From: CAZNOG01 sp964574635
Lineage (GTDB): Bacteria; Bacteroidota; Bacteroidia; Flavobacteriales_D; Cryomorphaceae
DNA length: 64,000 nucleotides
Assembly (NCBI GenBank): GCA_964574635.1
Contig: CAZNOG010000014.1
Coordinates: forward strand, 1-64,000
Reading direction: 5' to 3'
Shown: piece by piece, positions 59,429 through 64,000 of the stretch
How the letters are laid out: every line of letters begins with the position of its first letter
Position numbering within the stretch: position 1 is the first letter of the stretch
Position numbers and translations under genes: made by a program
The notes under the pieces: generated by a model
Databases searched by the model: none
What the model was told of the DNA's origin: nothing
What the model saw: the letters and a program-made list of their open reading frames with translations, nothing else

Positions 59429-60043
59429 ATGTTTCCCACCAGTATGTACTCGGAGTTGACACCCAACCCCCACACGATGAAGTTCGTCGCCAGCCGCGTG
59501 ATTTACCGCGGCTTGGAACCCGCCGAGTACTCCTCCGCCGCCGAAGCGGAAGGGCGATCGGATCTCGCGGTCGCCCTCTACGGATTTCCATACGTCAAGG
59601 GGGTATTCATCAATTACAACTACGTCACCATCACCAAGTCGGGCGATTACGACTGGGATTTCATATCCTTTGAATTGAGGGATTTCATCCGCCGTCACCT
59701 CCTCGAAAACGAGTGGGCGGCGAAACCCGAAGTACGCCCCATGACCCGGGCCGAAGCCAAACGCAATGCGGGAGACACACCCACAAAACCACCCGCAAAC
59801 ATCCCCGAAACCGAACTCGACGCGGCAATTATCACCCTGATGGATGAAAAAATCAAACCGGCAGTGTCTTCCGACGGCGGCGCCATCGACTTCGTATCTT
59901 TCGATGACGGCGTAGTGACCGTGCGGCTTCGCGGTTCATGCGTAGGTTGCCCTTCCATCATGCGCACGCTCAAACTCGGCGTGGAAAAAATGTTGATCGC
60001 CGAACTGCCCCAAGTGAAAAAAGTCGTAGCCGAAGAACTCTGA
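59429..60043 (+). CDS. Nfu-type Fe-S cluster scaffold protein
   Basis: From ATG 59429 (MFPTSMYSELTPNPHTMKF) 204 residues. The N-terminal Nfu domain (about 5-105, TPNPHTMKF and GVFINYNYVTITK) is joined through a Pro/Thr linker (about 112-127) to a NifU C-terminal domain with cluster-binding Cys171 and Cys174 (GSCVGCPS). Fe-S scaffold or carrier in the cytosol. The frame opens at 59294, but the residues before 59429 are not conserved. The word core at 59776-59788 encodes part of the linker (TPTKP), where insertions are tolerated. Confidence 0.93.
   Translation: MFPTSMYSELTPNPHTMKFVASRVIYRGLEPAEYSSAAEAEGRSDLAVALYGFPYVKGVFINYNYVTITKSGDYDWDFISFELRDFIRRHLLENEWAAKPEVRPMTRAEAKRNAGDTPTKPPANIPETELDAAIITLMDEKIKPAVSSDGGAIDFVSFDDGVVTVRLRGSCVGCPSIMRTLKLGVEKMLIAELPQVKKVVAEEL
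59776..59788 (+). repeat. Dispersed word core, copy 8 (in coding sequence)
   Basis: CACACCCACAAAA within the linker codons of the Nfu gene. Confidence 0.65.
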
Positions 60044-60068
60044 CACCAAACACCTCCCAACACCTCAC

Positions 60069-61931
60069 ATGAAAACCGCCAAATGGATTCTGGGGATTTG
60101 TGCCGTCGCCGTGATGGCCTTCCCCACGTACAGCCAGCCTCAACAGATCGACGCCGATACCTATAAGGTGGAAGTCGATTTGGTGAACATCGAAAACGAC
60201 CGGGTGAAAATCCGCGTGTACCCGCCCCGAATCGAGGGCGACAGCGCCATATACCAAATGCCGAAAATCGTGCCCGGCACGTATTCCATTTCCGATTTCG
60301 GTCGGTTCGTGTCGGATTTTACGGCCGTGGACAAAAAGGGAAAGGAAATGGAAGTGGCCCGCCTCGACACCAATCGCTGGGCGGTGGTGCCGGCCAAGGA
60401 CCTGGAATACGTGAGCTATTGGGTCGACGATACCTTCGACGAACCGCAATCGGGTGTGTTTGCTCCCGGCGGCACCCAAATCGAAGCCGGGGAGTGCGTA
60501 ATTTTCAACGCTTTCGGCTTCGTGGGGTATTTCCGAGACGCCAAAAACAACCCCTTCGAACTCCACGTCGAAAGACCGGAAGATTTTTATGGCGCCACCA
60601 CCCTGCCGAGGGGAGAAAGCGTGAACGGCACCGATGTCTTCCTCGCCGCCGATTACTTCGAACTGCACGACTGCCCCATTCTCTACGCCCGGCCCGACAC
60701 CGCATCGGCCATGGTAGGCGACACCGAAATACTCGTGGCGGTGTACTCCCAAAACGGGCGCATTACCGTCGACCAAGTCATGGAAGTCATCGGAGACCTT
60801 TTTCCGGCCACCGCCGAATATCTGGGCGGAACGTTGCCTACGGACAAATACGGAGTGTTGGTCTACTTCTCATCCAACCCCGCCTTGATGGCCGGGATGG
60901 GCGCGTTGGAACACCACACTTCCACCGTGGTGATCATGCCCGAATGGCCGATGGAGGGCATCGCGCAATACCTGATCGACATCACGGCCCACGAGTTTCT
61001 GCACATCGTGACCCCTCTGAACATCCATTCCGAGCACGTGGCCGATTTCGACTTCATCCATCCGAGCATGAGCCGCCACCTCTGGCTGTTTGAAGGCGTG
61101 ACCGAATACACCGCACATCACGTGCAGGTGACCCAAGGACTGATCACCGTCGAGGATTTTCTCGCGACGATCAAAGAGAAGCTTCAAACGGCGAGCCTGT
61201 ACCGGGAAGACGTATCCTTCACCGAGATGAGTCAGGGAGTGCTGGGGCAGTACGAAGACCAATTCCTCAACGTGTACATGAAAGGTGCACTGGTCGGCAT
61301 GGCGCTCGATCTGCGGTTGCTGCACCTCAGCGAGGGGGCGTACGGATTGAAAGACCTCATGAAGGATTTGATGGAGCGCTACGGCACCGATCGGCCGTTT
61401 GAAGACTCCAAGCTGTTCGACATCATCACCGAAGTTTCGGGAATGCCGGAAATCAAAGCATTCTTGGAAAACTACATCGCAGAACCCAATCCCCTTCCCA
61501 TGGAGGAAGTATTGGGATACGCCGGCGTGACGTACCACGACGTCAAAACAGATACGGTGGTGAGCACCGGTAACGCCAACATCGGATTCAACCCCAGATC
61601 GGAAAAGATGGTGGTGGTCTCCACGAATCAAATGGACGACTTCGGACGCGCCCTCGGCTTTGAACGCAAGGACGCGATCATGGAATGGAACGGCGCGGAA
61701 GTCACCGCGGAAAATTTCCACGAGGTAATGCAGGGGTTCAGAGCCACTGTGCAGCCCGGCGACCGAGTGGAGGTGAAGGTGCTGCGGGAAAACGAAAACG
61801 GCGAGTCCGACACCGTCACCTTGAGCGCCGAAGCCATGCCCACGACGGTAACGCAGGAGAATGTCTTGTCACTCGATCCGAACCCGAGTCCCATGCAACT
61901 GAAAATCCGCAAAGCTTGGTTGGGTAATTGA
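60069..61931 (+). CDS. Exported M61-family metallopeptidase with PDZ domain
   Basis: A 620-residue protein with signal peptide to TYSQ (about 23). It has the M61 N-terminal beta domain, the gluzincin zinc motif HEFLH (about 308-312) with the downstream ligand Glu in WLFEGVTEY (about 345), and a C-terminal PDZ domain (about 500-600, GFNPRSEKMVVVSTN...GFERKDAIMEWNG). M61 enzymes (glycyl aminopeptidase-like) release N-terminal residues from peptides. It starts at ATG 60069, 25 bp after the Nfu gene, so may be co-transcribed with it. Confidence 0.93.
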   Translation: MKTAKWILGICAVAVMAFPTYSQPQQIDADTYKVEVDLVNIENDRVKIRVYPPRIEGDSAIYQMPKIVPGTYSISDFGRFVSDFTAVDKKGKEMEVARLDTNRWAVVPAKDLEYVSYWVDDTFDEPQSGVFAPGGTQIEAGECVIFNAFGFVGYFRDAKNNPFELHVERPEDFYGATTLPRGESVNGTDVFLAADYFELHDCPILYARPDTASAMVGDTEILVAVYSQNGRITVDQVMEVIGDLFPATAEYLGGTLPTDKYGVLVYFSSNPALMAGMGALEHHTSTVVIMPEWPMEGIAQYLIDITAHEFLHIVTPLNIHSEHVADFDFIHPSMSRHLWLFEGVTEYTAHHVQVTQGLITVEDFLATIKEKLQTASLYREDVSFTEMSQGVLGQYEDQFLNVYMKGALVGMALDLRLLHLSEGAYGLKDLMKDLMERYGTDRPFEDSKLFDIITEVSGMPEIKAFLENYIAEPNPLPMEEVLGYAGVTYHDVKTDTVVSTGNANIGFNPRSEKMVVVSTNQMDDFGRALGFERKDAIMEWNGAEVTAENFHEVMQGFRATVQPGDRVEVKVLRENENGESDTVTLSAEAMPTTVTQENVLSLDPNPSPMQLKIRKAWLGN

Positions 61932-62242
61932 AACCGGCGGGTCGATCCGAAGAACTTCCGGGCCCACCCGTTTCGGCCAGGGCGGTGAAGTCCGGATCGG
62001 TGCGCGACAATCCAACAAACACCCCCTCCTCTATCCTCTTGGAATCCCATGCCGCGGACCCCGATATCTCCCTTTCCTGCGCGCCGAGCGATCAACCGAC
62101 ATTCCGACGCGGGGACGGAGGGCGAAAACCCCTTTGAATACGGCGATGCAACTCCGAAAAGGAATCCCCTTTTGTGCGCGTTGATAGTAACCCTACGCCC
62201 CTTTAACCGTTGATTTAAATTGTACCTTTGCACACAATATTC
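61932..62242 (+). other. 311-bp intergenic gap before sucA
   Basis: No gene or clear terminator was seen; the first part is GC-rich with weak inverted repeats. The last 20 bases hold the sucA -7 element. Confidence 0.5.
62223..62230 (+). promoter_or_regulatory. -7 element of the sucA promoter
   Basis: TACCTTTG matches the consensus exactly, 13 nt before ATG 62243; no TTG at ideal spacing. Confidence 0.5.
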
Positions 62243-64000
62243 ATGTCTTCAAAATATATGATGGACGAATTTTCATTTCTCGGCAATGCATCGCCGGATT
62301 GGATCGAGGAACAGTATCAAAAATTCCGACAAGATCCCGACTCGGTAGAGTCTTCATGGGCCCATTTTTTCGCGGGCTTCGAATTTGCGAAAACCAGCTA
62401 CGACACGGCTTCCGACGAGGAAGCCGTCGAAATTCCGGAGAACCTCCGCAAGGAATTCCGGGTGATGGGATTGATAGACGGCTATCGCTCCCGAGGACAC
62501 TTATTCACACGCACCAACCCGGTGCGGGAAAGACGACAATATTCCCCCACCCTCGCCCTGGAAAATTTCGACTTGGGCGAAGAGGACCTGGACACCGTAT
62601 TCCAGGCGGGAACAACCATCGGCTTGGGGCCGGCAACCCTGCGCCGCATCGTGGAACATCTCGACAACGTGTACTGCAAAAGCGTCGGGGTGGAGTACAA
62701 TTACATTCGCGACGTGGAACGCAAGGAGTGGTTGCGCAAAAAATTGGAAGAAGACCCGCTTCCACCCCTCACCGCCGACGAGAAAAAGATCGTATTCCAA
62801 GTACTGAATCGGGCCACGTCGTTCGAGCAGTACTTGCAAAAGAAATTCGTGGGTCAAAAACGCTTCTCCGTTGAGGGAAGCGAGGCCTTGATTCCCGCCT
62901 TGCACGGATTGGTGCAGCGGGGCGCGGACCACGGGGTGAAGGAATTCATCATCGGAATGGCCCACCGCGGAAGGCTGAATGTGCTCGCCAACATCTTCAA
63001 AAAAGATTTTAAAGACATCTTCAACGAATTTGAAGGCAAGGAGTACGAAGAGTCGATCGACGGGGAAGACTTCGACGGGGACGTAAAATACCACCTCGGG
63101 TATTCCAAAACCATCACTGCCGAAAACGGTGAAAAAGTGCAAATGACGCTGCCGCCCAACCCCTCTCACCTCGAAGCGGTGGGGCCCGTGGTGGGCGGAA
63201 TGGCTCGGGGTAAACTCGACAATTACCTCCACGACGAAAAAGCCGTGGTTCCCGTGTTGATCCACGGTGACGCCGCAATTTCCGGTCAGGGGGTGGTGTA
63301 CGAAACCATTCAAATGGCCCAACTCGACGGGTACCGCGCGGGTGGAACCATCCACATCGTGGTGAACAACCAAGTGGGATTCACCACCAACTACTTGCAA
63401 GGTCGATCCTCGACGTATTGCACCGACGTGGGAAAAACCACGCTCAGCCCCATTTTCCACGTGAACGGCGACGACGTGGAAGCCATGGTGCAAACGATGT
63501 TCTTGGCGCTCCACTACCGACAGAGGTACAATCGCGACGTATTCATCGATTTGCTGAGCTACCGCAAATACGGCCACAACGAAGGCGATGAACCGAAATT
63601 CACCCAGCCCAAATTGTACGACATCATCGCCAAGCACCCCAACCCGAGGGAAATCTACCTGAAACAACTCATTAAGGAGGGTGTGATGACGCAAACGGAA
63701 GCGGACGAGATCATGGCCAATTTCGAGAAGGTGCTCGATCGGTCGTACGAGGCCTCGCGGCAAATTCCCTACGTCTACATCAAGCACTTCTTGGAAGACG
63801 TATGGGATGGCTACACCACCTCAAAGCCCCACGACTTCGTGGAATCGCCGGAAACGGGATACGACAAGAAAGGCTTGATGGAACTGGTGGACAAAATCCA
63901 TCACCTGCCCGCCGATAAAAAGTTCTTCCGCAAGCTCGAACGCCTGATGGATGACCGCCTTCAAAAAGTGAAGGAGGACAAACTCGACTGGGCGCTGGGG
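62243..64000 (+). CDS. sucA: 2-oxoglutarate dehydrogenase E1 component (partial, 3' end missing)
   Basis: An open frame from ATG 62243 (MSSKYMMDEFSF) runs to the window edge, giving 586 of an expected ~920-930 residues. The N-terminal peptide PDWIEEQYQKFRQDP is the E2-binding type, and the thiamine-binding half shows HRGRLNVLANIF (about 237-248), GDAAISGQGVVYETI (about 346-360) and NNQVGFTT (about 375). E1 decarboxylates 2-oxoglutarate with ThDP in the NAD-linked dehydrogenase complex. The same step can be done by KorAB, also in this window. The E2 gene normally follows but lies outside. Confidence 0.97.
   Translation, partial: MSSKYMMDEFSFLGNASPDWIEEQYQKFRQDPDSVESSWAHFFAGFEFAKTSYDTASDEEAVEIPENLRKEFRVMGLIDGYRSRGHLFTRTNPVRERRQYSPTLALENFDLGEEDLDTVFQAGTTIGLGPATLRRIVEHLDNVYCKSVGVEYNYIRDVERKEWLRKKLEEDPLPPLTADEKKIVFQVLNRATSFEQYLQKKFVGQKRFSVEGSEALIPALHGLVQRGADHGVKEFIIGMAHRGRLNVLANIFKKDFKDIFNEFEGKEYEESIDGEDFDGDVKYHLGYSKTITAENGEKVQMTLPPNPSHLEAVGPVVGGMARGKLDNYLHDEKAVVPVLIHGDAAISGQGVVYETIQMAQLDGYRAGGTIHIVVNNQVGFTTNYLQGRSSTYCTDVGKTTLSPIFHVNGDDVEAMVQTMFLALHYRQRYNRDVFIDLLSYRKYGHNEGDEPKFTQPKLYDIIAKHPNPREIYLKQLIKEGVMTQTEADEIMANFEKVLDRSYEASRQIPYVYIKHFLEDVWDGYTTSKPHDFVESPETGYDKKGLMELVDKIHHLPADKKFFRKLERLMDDRLQKVKEDKLDWALG

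Noticed and set aside
1..64000. tRNA, rRNA, CRISPR, insertion sequence or prophage
   Set aside because: No matching sequence was seen in the gaps; genes are typical of a core chromosomal region.

Overview
The window is about 64 kb of a fairly GC-rich bacterial chromosome from the phylum Bacteroidota, most likely Flavobacteriales (Cryomorphaceae/Schleiferiaceae-like). Evidence: TonB-dependent receptors with an N-terminal carboxypeptidase-regulatory-like domain, type IX secretion sorting domains (types A and B), a DUF4296 lipoprotein, the gene order pdxJ / CBS / BamA-like / nadK / DUF6089 / uppS / bamA / skp / skp / murI, and many copies of the Bacteroidota promoter element TAnnTTTG with TTG 19-21 nt upstream. 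Shine-Dalgarno sites are not obvious and several starts are TTG or GTG. No tRNA, rRNA, CRISPR array, transposase or prophage was seen.

Layout. 1-5.6 kb: a secreted protein cut by the window edge, behind a large TonB receptor. 5.7-8.0 kb: small envelope proteins, a MarR regulator with a C-terminal cysteine cluster, and a CPVC thioredoxin-like protein whose promoter carries a perfect palindrome. 8.1-12.6 kb: ahcY, tyrS, a LuxE/PaaK-like enzyme and a lipoprotein. 12.6-18.5 kb: Na/Pi cotransporter, secreted M14 carboxypeptidase and a PhoB/PhoR-like two-component pair. 18.5-25.2 kb: glycosyltransferase, trmB, alkyltransferase-like protein, Mrp ATPase, NifU-domain protein and the two-subunit 2-oxoglutarate:ferredoxin oxidoreductase. 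25.2-31.5 kb: GH57/DUF3536 protein, SDR dehydrogenase, and the coupled cluster polyprenol-phosphate mannosyltransferase - pyrC - DUF4296.

31.6-44.1 kb is an envelope/secretion region: a 1799-residue adhesin-like protein with a type B sorting domain, then three same-strand genes (lamin-tail-domain protein, TonB receptor, secreted phospholipase-D-fold protein with an OB fold) that may form an extracellular nucleic-acid scavenging locus. 44.1-55.3 kb is the conserved envelope-biogenesis block. 55.3-59.3 kb is a probable copper/metal locus (Cys-rich small protein, TonB receptor, HMA protein, gamma-carbonic anhydrase-like protein). 59.4-64 kb: Nfu scaffold, M61 peptidase and the start of sucA.

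Two repeat families are not explained by genes. One is a ~132-nt structured element in three copies (6595-6725, 16571-16703, 56323-56455): conserved ends, a conserved loop and long stems that differ in sequence but keep pairing. The other is a 13-17 bp word, CACACCCACAAAAACCC, with eight exact core copies in both orientations, mostly between genes but also inside a signal-peptide coding region and an interdomain linker. These are the strongest candidates for something unusual here.
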